From contig OZ242297.1 of NCBI GenBank assembly GCA_965207755.1, forward strand, positions 744,001 to 808,000: DNA of 64,000 nt, read 5' to 3'. Below the pieces are notes generated by a model. That model was not told the origin of the DNA, did not search any database, and saw only the letters and a program-made list of their open reading frames with translations. Source of the DNA: Aldehydirespirator sp028819505. GTDB lineage: Bacteria > Actinomycetota > Acidimicrobiia > Acidimicrobiales > Aldehydirespiratoraceae. The translations under genes were made by a program, and so were the position numbers. Of the stretch, positions 42,326 through 51,282 are shown piece after piece (positions within the stretch are counted from its first letter, which is position 1; each line of letters begins with the position of its first letter).

Positions 42326-43996
42326 CTAGTCGAGGAAGCGGTTGAGGACGTTGCGGGTGATGGCCTCGACCTGGGTCTCGCCTCTGGCTAGGGCGTGGCA
42401 CCACTCGGTGGTTCCCGCGCAGAAGACCTCGCCTGAGCCCTTGGCCATGGCGGTGATCACCGCGCTGCCGTAGCGGATGCGGTCGCGGTTCTCGGGCGTG
42501 TCCTCGCCGAAGAGGGCCTCGGCCGCGAAGGCAAGGTCGCCGTCGGCGATCGAGATCAGGTTCCCGGCCTGGCCGTGGTCCTCCTCCTCGAGAGTCACCG
42601 GGGTCAACGCCAGGATCTCCAGGCCTCGGGGGGCACCGTCGTCGCCGGTGGGATAGGGGAGCCCCCGGCGGAAGGTGTATGCCACGCCGTCGGTCTCGTA
42701 GCCCACCAGGGGCACACCGCCGCCCACGACGTCGCCGTAGTAGACGTCGGCCCCGCCGAAGGCCCAATGGCCGGGCCGGTAGACGATGAACCCGCCCGCG
42801 CCCCTGGGCGACAGGCCGCCCATCCGTGAGTACACGCCCCGGAAGCCGTTGGCGCCGAAGGTGGTGACCGGGGGCCGGTCGATGTAGTGCGCCTCGAACG
42901 CGCCGGTGCGGCGGTCGATGTCGTCGCTGTGGCGCTCGGGGTCGGCGTGGGCGGCGTACTTGTGGCACACCTGGGTGCGCAGATCGTCCTCCATGCGCAC
43001 CTGCCAGACGATGTTGCCGCCCAGTCGGGCGTAGCGACCGCCTTGCTCGATGAACCGATCGAGGACACCGCGGCCCGCGGCCGTCCAGTACTCGTCGTGG
43101 CCGGTGGTGACCACCGCCCGGTAGGCGTCGAGCACTCCTGGGTCGCGGTCGAGGTCCCACTGCGACACCAGTTCGGGCTCGTATCCGTTGGCCTCCAGCC
43201 AGCGGAACATAAGCGCGTCGTAGCGGGCCCAGCCGGCCGCCACCGTCCACACCGAGTAGCCGTTGCTGATGGCCCAGTCCGCCGCCGGGATCCCGACCGC
43301 CGCACCCACCGGCGGGGGAGGTTGGGCCAGGCGGGGAGCACCGACCGGGGTGCGGATCAGGCCCCGCGACCACGGCCGGTCGAAGCTCAGGCGTGGCTTG
43401 AAGCTCTTCTCACGCACCTCCAGCGGGTCGGCGGTGTGGTCGACGTACTCGTCGGAGAAGTACCCGCAGCCCCCGCCCCAGTCGTTGTACTCCTGCCAGG
43501 TGTAGGTGGCCGCCACCATGGCCAGCTTCGAGCGCCGGCCGGGTGCTGACGGCCGCAGCACGAAGAAGGCGTCCTGGGTCACCCGTTGGCCGTCCCGCTC
43601 GCCCCGCAGGACGACGATGTAGCCGCCCGTGGCCCAGCCGGCTGGGATCTCGAAGGAGGCGCCCCGGGGCCAGCCGCAGCCGGAGCCGACCACATCGTCG
43701 GGGATCGGATGGTGAGCTCCGGCCAGGCCGCTCTGCTCGTGCACCTTCTCGAAGGCGTGCCCGTCCCTCCAGACCTCGAAACCCCATGTGGGCGCAGTCG
43801 TGGAGACGTGGAGGCCCACCGTCTCGCCGGGGGCGTAGCTCGGCCGGTCGGTGTAGCCCCAGATCTCCAACGCCTCCGGGTCCGCGCTGGGGCCGTCAGC
43901 GGCGATCCGCTCCAGCCAGGTGAGCCACTGCCCCTCGGAGGAGCCCCGCTCGACGGTCACGCCAAGGCGGTGGCACGCTCCATCGCTGACGTGCAC
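42326..43996 (-). CDS. N,N-dimethylformamidase large-subunit-like protein
   Basis: About 556 residues. WGYTDRPSYAPGETVGLHVSTT resembles the start of the DMFase large-subunit beta-sandwich. The later KLAMVAATYTWQEYNDWGG, VVTTGHDEYWT and RLGGNIVWQ match the large C-terminal domain that holds the single iron site (Tyr, Tyr, Glu). It may hydrolyse a small N-alkyl amide. No small-subunit gene is next to it. GTG 43996 is chosen because AAGGGCGAG precedes it; ATG 44020 also opens the frame. Divergent from the BrnA-like gene. Confidence 0.8.
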   Translation of the reverse strand: MHVSDGACHRLGVTVERGSSEGQWLTWLERIAADGPSADPEALEIWGYTDRPSYAPGETVGLHVSTTAPTWGFEVWRDGHAFEKVHEQSGLAGAHHPIPDDVVGSGCGWPRGASFEIPAGWATGGYIVVLRGERDGQRVTQDAFFVLRPSAPGRRSKLAMVAATYTWQEYNDWGGGCGYFSDEYVDHTADPLEVREKSFKPRLSFDRPWSRGLIRTPVGAPRLAQPPPPVGAAVGIPAADWAISNGYSVWTVAAGWARYDALMFRWLEANGYEPELVSQWDLDRDPGVLDAYRAVVTTGHDEYWTAAGRGVLDRFIEQGGRYARLGGNIVWQVRMEDDLRTQVCHKYAAHADPERHSDDIDRRTGAFEAHYIDRPPVTTFGANGFRGVYSRMGGLSPRGAGGFIVYRPGHWAFGGADVYYGDVVGGGVPLVGYETDGVAYTFRRGLPYPTGDDGAPRGLEILALTPVTLEEEDHGQAGNLISIADGDLAFAAEALFGEDTPENRDRIRYGSAVITAMAKGSGEVFCAGTTEWCHALARGETQVEAITRNVLNRFLD

Positions 43997-44041
43997 GCTC
44001 GCCCTTTCTTGTAGTAACATGAATCAGCATGAGGAAGGCAA

Positions 44042-44299
44042 ATGAACGGGAGCGACAGCTCTACCGGGGACGATTCTGATCCCGACGCCGCTCCGGACCT
44101 GTCCGGGGATGGCTGGCCCGAGAAGTTCGCGGCGGCTCCTGTTCGGCGCGGTCGGCCGCCGCTTGCGAGGCCGAAGGTCTCGACCACCATCCGACTGTCG
44201 CCGGAGGTGATTGACCACTTCCGGTCTGGGGGGCGGGGATGGCAGACAAGAATCGATGAGGCGCTTCGAGACTGGATCGCCGGCCGCGGCGTCGCCTGA
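44042..44299 (+). CDS. BrnA-like antitoxin, apparently orphan
   Basis: 85 residues. The core RRGRPPLARPKVSTTIRLSP, then EVIDHFRSGGRGWQTRIDEA and LRDWI match BrnA, the ribbon-helix-helix antitoxin of BrnT. GAGGAAGG precedes the ATG. BrnT is normally immediately upstream, but here only the divergent DMFase-like gene is found. It may have been left behind after toxin loss, or serve as a regulator or anti-addiction factor. Confidence 0.82.
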   Translation: MNGSDSSTGDDSDPDAAPDLSGDGWPEKFAAAPVRRGRPPLARPKVSTTIRLSPEVIDHFRSGGRGWQTRIDEALRDWIAGRGVA

Positions 44300-44363
44300 C
44301 GCGTCCAACGGCGGGACATGGGCCGAGGGCGCGCTGCATGGGCGATTCTGAGTGCCGAAGCGA

Positions 44364-45398
44364 TCACGGCATCACCATTACCTTGCATTGGTCGGTAGGC
44401 CTGCGCAGTGCCTCGAAGGTCTCGGGTAGTGCATCCAGCCCGATGCGATGCGAGATCATCGGCGTGGGGTCGATACGGCCAGTCGCGATCATCTCCAGGA
44501 TGAACTCATTGTCGGCCTTGGTGTAGACGCGGGCCGTGCGGATCACCGGCTCCTTGAAGTAGCCGAGCAGGTGGTCGAAGGAGTCCGGCTCCATGCACAC
44601 CCCGCCGGTCACCACCCTCCCCTGGGGCCGGACCGCGGCGATGGCCGCGTTGAGCATCCCCGGCCGGCCCACCGCCTCGATCACCACGTCGGGCTCGGCC
44701 CCGGTCAGCTCGACGAAGCGGGCGGCGACATCGGTGTCCGGTCCAGCCTCGATGGTGTCGGTCGCCCCCAAGCGTAGGGCCAGCTCCCGGCGGTGCTCGA
44801 CTCGCTCCGACACCACCACCCGGCGAGCGCCGAGGAACCGGGCCCAGACGGTGACGGCCTGGCCGATGGGCCCCCCGCCCAGGATCAGCACCCGGTCGCC
44901 GATCTCCAGCGCGGCCTGGCGCACGCACACCAGCCCGGTAGCCAGCGGCTCGCACAATGCGGCCACGTCCATGGAAACGCCTTCGGGAACGGCCAGCAGG
45001 TCCGAGAGCGACACGGTCAGATACTCGGCGTAGGCGCCATCGGGCTCGTCGGGGCCCAGCGCCCCGAAGGTGAGCTGCTCCGGGCACTCCTCGGGACGGT
45101 CGAGCAGGCAGTAGGGACAGCGCCCGCACGATCCGATCGGGATCGCGTACACCCGGTCGCCCACCGCCCAGTCGCCGGCCGGTTCGGGACCGATCTCGAC
45201 GATCTCGCCGGTCACCTCGTGGCCCAGCACCGCGCCCCGGCGGGCCAGGTCGCCCTCCGCGGTGGTGGCGTGCAGGTCGGAGCCGCACACCCCGCACGCC
45301 GACACCCTGATCACCGCCTGGCCGGGTCCGGGGCGAGGATCGGGGACTTCGGCAATACGCAGAGGCTCGCCGGGAGCGTCGTAGATGGCGGCTCTCAT
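44364..45398 (-). CDS. Zinc-dependent alcohol/polyol dehydrogenase (MDR family)
   Basis: 344 residues. Catalytic zinc site CGVCGSDLH and GHEVTG; structural zinc cysteines C-x2-C-x2-C-x7-C in SCGRCPYCLLDRPEEC; Rossmann VLILGGGPIGQAV. It resembles threonine or sorbitol dehydrogenase-type enzymes. AAGGAG lies 10 nt before the ATG. Last gene of a five-gene minus-strand run (two VOC, Ldh2, VOC, this). Substrate unknown. Confidence 0.9.
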   Translation of the reverse strand: MRAAIYDAPGEPLRIAEVPDPRPGPGQAVIRVSACGVCGSDLHATTAEGDLARRGAVLGHEVTGEIVEIGPEPAGDWAVGDRVYAIPIGSCGRCPYCLLDRPEECPEQLTFGALGPDEPDGAYAEYLTVSLSDLLAVPEGVSMDVAALCEPLATGLVCVRQAALEIGDRVLILGGGPIGQAVTVWARFLGARRVVVSERVEHRRELALRLGATDTIEAGPDTDVAARFVELTGAEPDVVIEAVGRPGMLNAAIAAVRPQGRVVTGGVCMEPDSFDHLLGYFKEPVIRTARVYTKADNEFILEMIATGRIDPTPMISHRIGLDALPETFEALRRPTDQCKVMVMP

Positions 45399-45470
45399 GT
45401 GCGATGGTCTCCTTCAGTTGGTGGCGTGCGGGCAGTCATCGGCCTCCTCCAGTCTGCGGCCTGCCGGCGG

Positions 45471-46463
45471 TCATTGGTTGCTGGGGTTGCGGCGGACCTG
45501 CAGACCGGTGTCTCCCCGGCGAGGGAGCACGGCCGGATTGCGCTGCCAGTCGTCCACCCAGCCGTTGGCGCACCGGCCGAGGCGGTGGGCGTCGACCATC
45601 AGATCGGCCGGCACCGGGTCCATCAGCTCGATATGGGTGCCGTCGGCGTCGTAGAGCCAGGCGATGGTGCTGTCGTACTCGGGATAGTAGGCCGGCTCGC
45701 TCAGCGGCTCCACGCCCCGATCGACGGCCCGCTGCCAGGTCCCGGCCACGTCGCCGGTCGTGAAGCAGATGTGGTCGTAGCAGCTGCCCCGCCGCTCGAA
45801 CACCGGCCCGTCGATGGTGTCGAAGGCGCCGCCGATGATCTCCAGGCTGAACTCGTGGCCGGCCGCGTCGAAGAACGGGTCGCTGAGCATCACGAACCCC
45901 TGCCTGCCGCCGCCAGGTAGCGGCGCGGTGAAGTCGTAGGTCTTGACCAGCCCGAAGTGCTCCACCCAGAACGCCTCGGCCCGGGCCAGATCCGAGGTGA
46001 CGAAGCACACATGATGCAGGGACAAGTCGTCCCGGGGGCCCCGGGCGGGCCGGGGAACGGCCACGTCGCGGTGCTCGACCAGATCGATCATGAGTCCCTC
46101 GGGCGACCACACTCCCGCGGCCACGGCCAGGGTCACCCCGTCGACCGCGAACGGCTCCGGCTCCCAGGCCGACGGCACGCCGGCCGCCATGAGCCGGGCG
46201 TAGGCCGCCTCCACGTCATCGCACACCAGCGCCACCCGCTCGATGCTCCAAGGCTGGCGGGCCAGGTAGTCCTCGGACTCGCGCAGCAGCGGCGGGCCCT
46301 GGAACTCGAGCAGCACGTCGGTCCCGGCTCCGCCGTAGGCCACGTCGTGGCTGCCCCGGCGGTAGGTCCGCTCGGTCAACTGGCAGCCCAGCGCCCGGTA
46401 CACGCCGAAGCTGTAGTCCACGTCGGGGGTCAGGAAACCGACGTGGTCGAAGCGGAAGTCCAT
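45471..46463 (-). CDS. Tandem VOC-family (glyoxalase/dioxygenase fold) protein
   Basis: About 330 residues with two vicinal-oxygen-chelate modules. The first: FDHVGFLTPDVDYSFGVYRA to LMIDLVEH. The second: LHHVCFVTSDLARAEAFWVE to THIELMDP. Each has His near the first strand and Glu near the last, enough for a metal site. Members include glyoxalases, extradiol dioxygenases and methylmalonyl-CoA epimerases; which applies is unclear. The start is ATG 46463 (a GTG lies in frame one codon upstream at 46466). Lies 27 bp after the Ldh2-type gene. Confidence 0.85.
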   Translation of the reverse strand: MDFRFDHVGFLTPDVDYSFGVYRALGCQLTERTYRRGSHDVAYGGAGTDVLLEFQGPPLLRESEDYLARQPWSIERVALVCDDVEAAYARLMAAGVPSAWEPEPFAVDGVTLAVAAGVWSPEGLMIDLVEHRDVAVPRPARGPRDDLSLHHVCFVTSDLARAEAFWVEHFGLVKTYDFTAPLPGGGRQGFVMLSDPFFDAAGHEFSLEIIGGAFDTIDGPVFERRGSCYDHICFTTGDVAGTWQRAVDRGVEPLSEPAYYPEYDSTIAWLYDADGTHIELMDPVPADLMVDAHRLGRCANGWVDDWQRNPAVLPRRGDTGLQVRRNPSNQ

Positions 46464-46490
46464 CACCGGACCGTCATAGCGGCTGCAGCC

Positions 46491-47633
46491 CTAGCCCGCG
46501 AACTCGGCTCGCAGGCTGTCGATGTCGAGGCCCACGCTCTCGACTATCTGCACGAACGACTCCCAGTGGGCCGGCAGGATCTCCACCGGGCCGTCGGAGT
46601 CCATGGCGCGCCAGCCCCGCTCGCCGGGCAGGAAGATCTCGTCGACTCCGGGGCGACGCTTGGCCCCCTTCACCGCCTCGACCAGCCGGTCCGACTTGCG
46701 GCCGGCCTCATCGGCCGGCATCCAGTGGGACGGGTCGATGACGATAACGCAGGCGCCGCCGGTGAGGGCCTCGTCCCGGGGCTCCAGCCAGTAGGACGGG
46801 GGTCCCGCGATCTCGGGGCTGAGGCGAGCGCCGGGGTTGATGATCCCGGCCAGCATCTCGGTGAACAGGTTGAAGGCGTACAGGCGGGGCGAGCCGAATA
46901 CCGATGGTGCCTCGCAGTCCGATATCCGGCCGTAGTCCTCCATCTGCTTGAAGTAGGGGGCCGGGTCGTCGGTGAGTTCGCCCGTGTCAGGATCGACCAG
47001 GAACGGTCCCGGCAGTCGCTTGCCCTGGAAGTACGCCTCGCTCAAGTCGCCGTCATGTACCTCGATGGCCTGGATGTCGCTGACGATCGGCCGGTGCTCG
47101 CCGCCCGGTGAGGCCGCCGCGAAGGGCGCACCCGACAGCACGTTCTCCATCCCGCCCCACGGTGAGACCAGCGGGAGGCTGTTGTTGGTGGCCATGGCCA
47201 TCATGCCCTCGCGGGCGGCCATACGGACGTAGGTGCCGAAGGCGCCCGCGTCGTTGAAGTCCCGCACGAAGGCGATGGCGATGGCGTGCTCCCGGGCCTT
47301 GGCGATGGCCGCCTCGGTGGCCACGGTGATCGCCCATTGTCCCGAGGACCGGCGGGCGTCGATCACCAGCCAGACCGGTCCTTCGTCCACCACCTCGGGG
47401 ACCGCGTTCACGTCCATTGTGCCGGTTCGGGCCAGCAGCACCGGGATCTCGAACACGCCCATCCCCTGGGTGAGCTTCCCGTTGCGGTCACCGTCGGACA
47501 CGCAGCGGGCCACCACCTCGGCGTGCTCGGCCGAGAACCCCAGCTCGCCCAGAACCCGGCGGTAGCAGTGCTCCAGGAAGTCCGGGTCCTTGAGCAGCAT
47601 CGCCCCGCCCCGGTCAGGATCGGGCTCGTTCAT
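46491..47633 (-). CDS. Ldh2-family (malate/L-lactate/sulfolactate-type) dehydrogenase
   Basis: 380 residues. Landmarks of this NAD(P)-dependent family: GVFEIPVLLARTG, FVRDFNDAGAFGTYVRMAAREGMMAMATNNSLPLVSPWGG, and INPGARLSPEIAG. The usual first-domain HG dyad region reads LTQGMGVFEIP, so the catalytic His is displaced or replaced. This could alter its reaction. GGGAGCC precedes ATG 47633. Adjacent genes are VOC proteins on both sides, implying a shared pathway for a 2-hydroxy acid. Confidence 0.88.
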   Translation of the reverse strand: MNEPDPDRGGAMLLKDPDFLEHCYRRVLGELGFSAEHAEVVARCVSDGDRNGKLTQGMGVFEIPVLLARTGTMDVNAVPEVVDEGPVWLVIDARRSSGQWAITVATEAAIAKAREHAIAIAFVRDFNDAGAFGTYVRMAAREGMMAMATNNSLPLVSPWGGMENVLSGAPFAAASPGGEHRPIVSDIQAIEVHDGDLSEAYFQGKRLPGPFLVDPDTGELTDDPAPYFKQMEDYGRISDCEAPSVFGSPRLYAFNLFTEMLAGIINPGARLSPEIAGPPSYWLEPRDEALTGGACVIVIDPSHWMPADEAGRKSDRLVEAVKGAKRRPGVDEIFLPGERGWRAMDSDGPVEILPAHWESFVQIVESVGLDIDSLRAEFAG

Positions 47634-47678
47634 GGAGGCTCCCTTCGTCGCGGCCCGCCTCTACCGTTACCGGCCGTT

Positions 47679-48146
47679 CTACAGGTCGTCGAGGGAGTCC
47701 CGGGTCCCCACGACCGACATGAACTCGATGATGGTGCCGAAAGGGTCGCGGCAGTAGACGGCGTCGCCGCCGTGGTCGAAGCGGAGCGGGTCACCTGTCC
47801 TGGTACCGCCCAGCTCGACGAGCCGGTCGAGGGCGGCGGGCACGTCGTCGACCTCGATGGCGAGGTGGCGCAGCCCCAGTTCGTGGGCGCCCCGCTCGGC
47901 GGGGTGGTCACCGACCGGGTTCGGGGCGTGGTACTGCCACAGCTCCAGGTAGCTGCTCGATCCCCGCATCATCACGCCGTCGGCCGACGACCCGACCAGC
48001 CCCACCGCGCTGTCGACGTTGGGCTCCGGGGCCCGCCACCGGTCCCGCCCGATGATCTCCATATCGAGCAGCGCGCCGTAGAAGGCGACCGCCGCGTCGA
48101 GGTCGCGGACCACCAGACCGGCGTGGTGGATCCCCCTGATTCGCAA
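47679..48146 (-). CDS. VOC-family (glyoxalase fold) protein
   Basis: About 155 residues. GIHHAGLVVRDLDAAVAFYGALLD begins the fold, LGLRHLAIEVDDV the second module, and DPFGTIIEFM closes the metal site with Glu. A TTG at 48146, 3 bp after the stop of the upstream VOC gene, is the only plausible start, because the first in-frame ATG would cut off the first strand. Tight packing implies translation coupled to that gene. Reaction unknown. Confidence 0.78.
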   Translation of the reverse strand: MRIRGIHHAGLVVRDLDAAVAFYGALLDMEIIGRDRWRAPEPNVDSAVGLVGSSADGVMMRGSSSYLELWQYHAPNPVGDHPAERGAHELGLRHLAIEVDDVPAALDRLVELGGTRTGDPLRFDHGGDAVYCRDPFGTIIEFMSVVGTRDSLDDL

Positions 48147-48148
48147 GG

Positions 48149-49021
48149 TCAGGCAGCCAGTCGCTCGCGCACCTGCACCAGGTTGCCGCTGGGTTCTCGC
48201 AGGTACCCGGTGCGGGCGCCGATGCGGTCGTCGTGAGCGGGCGCGGCCACCTCGCCGAAGCCGGCCGCCACGGCGTCGCGCCAGGCAGCCTCCACATCGC
48301 CGGCCTGGTACAGGATCGTGGAGATCACCGGTCCGTGGCGCTCCATCAGGGCGTGCTCCGCTTGGGTGCTGGGGGTGGACAGCACGTTCACGCACTGGCG
48401 GCCGTCGTAGCTGTGGTCGGCCAGGTACACGAGACCGTCGTTGTCGCTGCGGGCGTCAAGGATGATCCGCTGGCCCAGCACCTCGGTGTACCACTCGACC
48501 TGGCTGTCGAGGTCCCGGCACAGCTGCACCACCCCTAGGGTCTGCAAGCCGGGGTGCCCCACCGGTCGGAACTCCACGTCGGGGGTCTTGAAGTCGCCCG
48601 GGTAGGACATGATCTCCACCCAGCGGCCCTCGGGGTCGATGGCCACGAAGCCGTGGTAGGTGTCGCCGAACTCCTCGAAGGGCATGGCCACCGTGGCGCC
48701 GCTGGACTGGAGATGGTCGACGGTGTCGTAGGCGCTGGGCACGATCCAGCAGATGTGGTTGATGCCCGAGTCGTGCTCGGCGAACCAGTTGCGCTCGTAC
48801 TCGAACTGGTACGGCGGCGACTCCAGTTGCATCTGGAAGGGGGCGCCGCAGGCCAGGAACGTGTAGTCCACGCCGCCCTCGCCGGTGTGGTGCACGTCGG
48901 GTAGCCCCTCCCAGTAGTAGGCCGGGATGGCGTGGTACCAGCGCAGCCAGTTCCACATCGCGTCGCGGGGCTGCTTCTCGAAGATGCAGAGATGGTGAAG
49001 CTGGTAGGTCGGGTCGGTCAT
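48149..49021 (-). CDS. Two-module VOC-family protein
   Basis: 290 residues. First module: YQLHHLCIFEKQPRDAMWNW, GINHICWIV and GRWVEIMSYP; second module: LGVVQLCRDLDSQVEWYTEV to YLREPSGNLVQVRE. The first module keeps His and Glu candidate ligands; the second has lost the first His (GVVQL), so only one metal site is likely. ATG 49021 has GGAGG nearby and is divergent from the Rieske-ThDP gene by 167 bp. First gene of the run to the ADH. Confidence 0.82.
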   Translation of the reverse strand: MTDPTYQLHHLCIFEKQPRDAMWNWLRWYHAIPAYYWEGLPDVHHTGEGGVDYTFLACGAPFQMQLESPPYQFEYERNWFAEHDSGINHICWIVPSAYDTVDHLQSSGATVAMPFEEFGDTYHGFVAIDPEGRWVEIMSYPGDFKTPDVEFRPVGHPGLQTLGVVQLCRDLDSQVEWYTEVLGQRIILDARSDNDGLVYLADHSYDGRQCVNVLSTPSTQAEHALMERHGPVISTILYQAGDVEAAWRDAVAAGFGEVAAPAHDDRIGARTGYLREPSGNLVQVRERLAA

Positions 49022-49188
49022 CTGGGCCTCCGCTGGTCGGTCGCGGCGCTCGGGTCGGTGGTCGGACCAACGATAGGTGCAACGTCGCGGGTGGGAGAAA
49101 GTAGGGGAGAACGCACCGGCAACGACTCCGCCGCCTCGGCGGCCAATGTAGGTTGACGCTTCCACGGAACCATTCAGGAGTGACGGCA

Positions 49189-51207
49189 GTGGTCCCTAAC
49201 CCAGACACGACACCGAGCGTCGCCGAGCCGGCGCTGCCCGACGGCGAGTACGCCTGGCACAAGCTGGTCGACCTCGACGAGATGGGCGAGGGCCGGGCGA
49301 TGACCGTGACCGTCGGGCACGAGAGCCTGTGCGTCACCCGCACCGCCGACGGTGGCTACGGCTGCCTCGGCAACGCCTGCCCGCACCAGGGCGGCCCGCT
49401 GGGGGAGGGCTCCATCGAGGGCGGGTGGCTGCGCTGCCCGTGGCACGGCTACGACTACTCGCCCAAGAACGGCCGGCCCCCGCCGCCCTTCGACGACGCC
49501 CCGGCCGCGTACCGCACCGAGGTGCGGGCCGACGGCGTGTACGCGGCCCTGCCCGTTGAGCGACCCCGGGAACGCACCGTCTCCGACGTGCTGGTGGAGA
49601 CCATGGCGGCCTGGGGCGTCACCCACGTCTTCGGCATGGTGGGGCACTCCAACCTCGGCTTCGCCGACGCGGTGCGGGCCGCCGAGGCCCGGGGCGACCT
49701 GACCTTCATCGGCATCCGCCACGAGGGGGCGGCCTCGTTCGCGGCCTGCGCCTACGGAAAGCTCACCGGTGGGCTAGCCGCCTGCTTCGCCATCGCCGGG
49801 CCCGGCTCGACCAACCTGCTCACCGGCCTCTACGACGCCAAGATGGACCGGGCCCCGGTTCTGGCCTTGTCGGGGCAGGTGCCCTCCGCGGTGCGGGGGC
49901 GGGGCGCCTTCCAGGACACCGACCTGTCGGCCGCCTTCGCCGACGTGGCCCGCTACTCGGCCACGGTGCAATCCGGGTCCAACTACGCGGAACTCATGAC
50001 GCTGGCCTGCAAGACGGCCGTCGTCGAGCGGAATGTGGGCCACTTGGTGCTTCCCGACGAGGTGCAGGTCCTGCCGGCGCCCGAAGGCCCGGCCGGTTCA
50101 CCGGGCTCTCCGCAGGGGCGCACCGGTTCGCGGGCGGTGGAGCCACCCGCCGAGGCGCTGGCCGCGGCGGTCGATGCGGTGGCCGGAGCGGCCCGGCCGC
50201 TGATCATCGTCGGCCACGGTGCCCGCGGCTCAATGGCCGGCATCGTCGCCCTCGCCGAGTTGATCGGGGCGCCGGTGGCCACCACGTTCAAGGGCAAGGG
50301 ACTGATCGGGGACCGCCATCCGCTGGCCTGCGGGGTGCTGGGCCGCTCGGGCACGCCCATCGCGAGCTGGTTCATGAACGAGGCCGACCTGCTGTTGACC
50401 TTCGGGGTGTCGTTCGCCAACCACACCGGCATAGCCGACTACAAGCCGACCGTGCAGGTGGACTTCGATCCCATGGCCCTGGGCCGGTTCCACCCGGTGG
50501 ACGTGCCGGTGCTGGCTGAGGTCGGGGTGGCCGCCAGAGCCCTTGGCGAGGCGATACCCGCCGACCGGAACTGTCAGGACCTGCGGGGAGAGGTGGCCGA
50601 GCGCTGGTCCATCTGGCGCGACGAGAAGGCCCGCCGCCGCGCCGACGACCGGGGCGAGGGCCTGAATGCGGCGTCGGTGTTCGACGCCCTCAGCCGGCTG
50701 GTCCCGGCCGACGCCATCGTGCCGGTCGACGTGGGCAACCACGCCTACTCCTTCGGGCGCTACTTCGAGACCAGGGGCCAGACCGTGCTGATGTCGGGCT
50801 ACCTCGGCTCCATCGGCTTTGCGCTGCCCGCAGCCATGGGCTGCTGGGCCGCCACCCAGAGCCGACCCGAGCACGCCGGCCGGGCGGTGGTGTCGGTATC
50901 GGGCGACGGGGGGTTCGGCCAGTACGCCATGGAGCTCACCACCGCGGCCAAGCACGGCATGGACATCACCCACGTGCTGCTGAACAACAACGAGCTGGGG
51001 AAGATCTCCAAGGAGCAGAGAGCCGCCGAGCTCGACGTGTGGCAGACCTCGCTGCACAACCCCGACTTCGCAGCGTTCGCCGAGTTGTGCGGCGCCCGAG
51101 GCTTCCGGGTCATGTCCACCGACCAGCTCGACGACGCCGTCGAGGCAGCCCTCGACCACCAGGGCCCCGCCCTGGTGGAGATCCTCACCGACCCCCTTCT
51201 GGTGTAG
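49189..51207 (+). CDS. Rieske domain fused to a thiamine-diphosphate (acetolactate-synthase-like) enzyme
   Basis: 672 residues. The N-terminal Rieske domain has C64-x-H66 and C83-x2-H86 (CPHQGGPLGEG, CPWHGYDYS). It is followed by a full three-domain ThDP enzyme: Pyr domain with the activating Glu in IRHEGAASFAACAYGKLTGG, a central domain (PLIIVGHGARGSMAGI), and PP domain GDGGFGQYAMELTTA ending NNNELGK. GTG 49189 has AGGAG 8 nt upstream; the frame opens at 49153. The pairing suggests an oxidative or redox-gated decarboxylase rather than acetolactate synthase, but the reaction is unknown. Confidence 0.88.
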   Translation: MVPNPDTTPSVAEPALPDGEYAWHKLVDLDEMGEGRAMTVTVGHESLCVTRTADGGYGCLGNACPHQGGPLGEGSIEGGWLRCPWHGYDYSPKNGRPPPPFDDAPAAYRTEVRADGVYAALPVERPRERTVSDVLVETMAAWGVTHVFGMVGHSNLGFADAVRAAEARGDLTFIGIRHEGAASFAACAYGKLTGGLAACFAIAGPGSTNLLTGLYDAKMDRAPVLALSGQVPSAVRGRGAFQDTDLSAAFADVARYSATVQSGSNYAELMTLACKTAVVERNVGHLVLPDEVQVLPAPEGPAGSPGSPQGRTGSRAVEPPAEALAAAVDAVAGAARPLIIVGHGARGSMAGIVALAELIGAPVATTFKGKGLIGDRHPLACGVLGRSGTPIASWFMNEADLLLTFGVSFANHTGIADYKPTVQVDFDPMALGRFHPVDVPVLAEVGVAARALGEAIPADRNCQDLRGEVAERWSIWRDEKARRRADDRGEGLNAASVFDALSRLVPADAIVPVDVGNHAYSFGRYFETRGQTVLMSGYLGSIGFALPAAMGCWAATQSRPEHAGRAVVSVSGDGGFGQYAMELTTAAKHGMDITHVLLNNNELGKISKEQRAAELDVWQTSLHNPDFAAFAELCGARGFRVMSTDQLDDAVEAALDHQGPALVEILTDPLLV

Positions 51208-51282
51208 GGCGGTCCCGCAGGGACGGGTCCGGCACCTCGATGCGCCGTGTGCCAGAATCGCACGATGCTACAGTCTGGTGCC

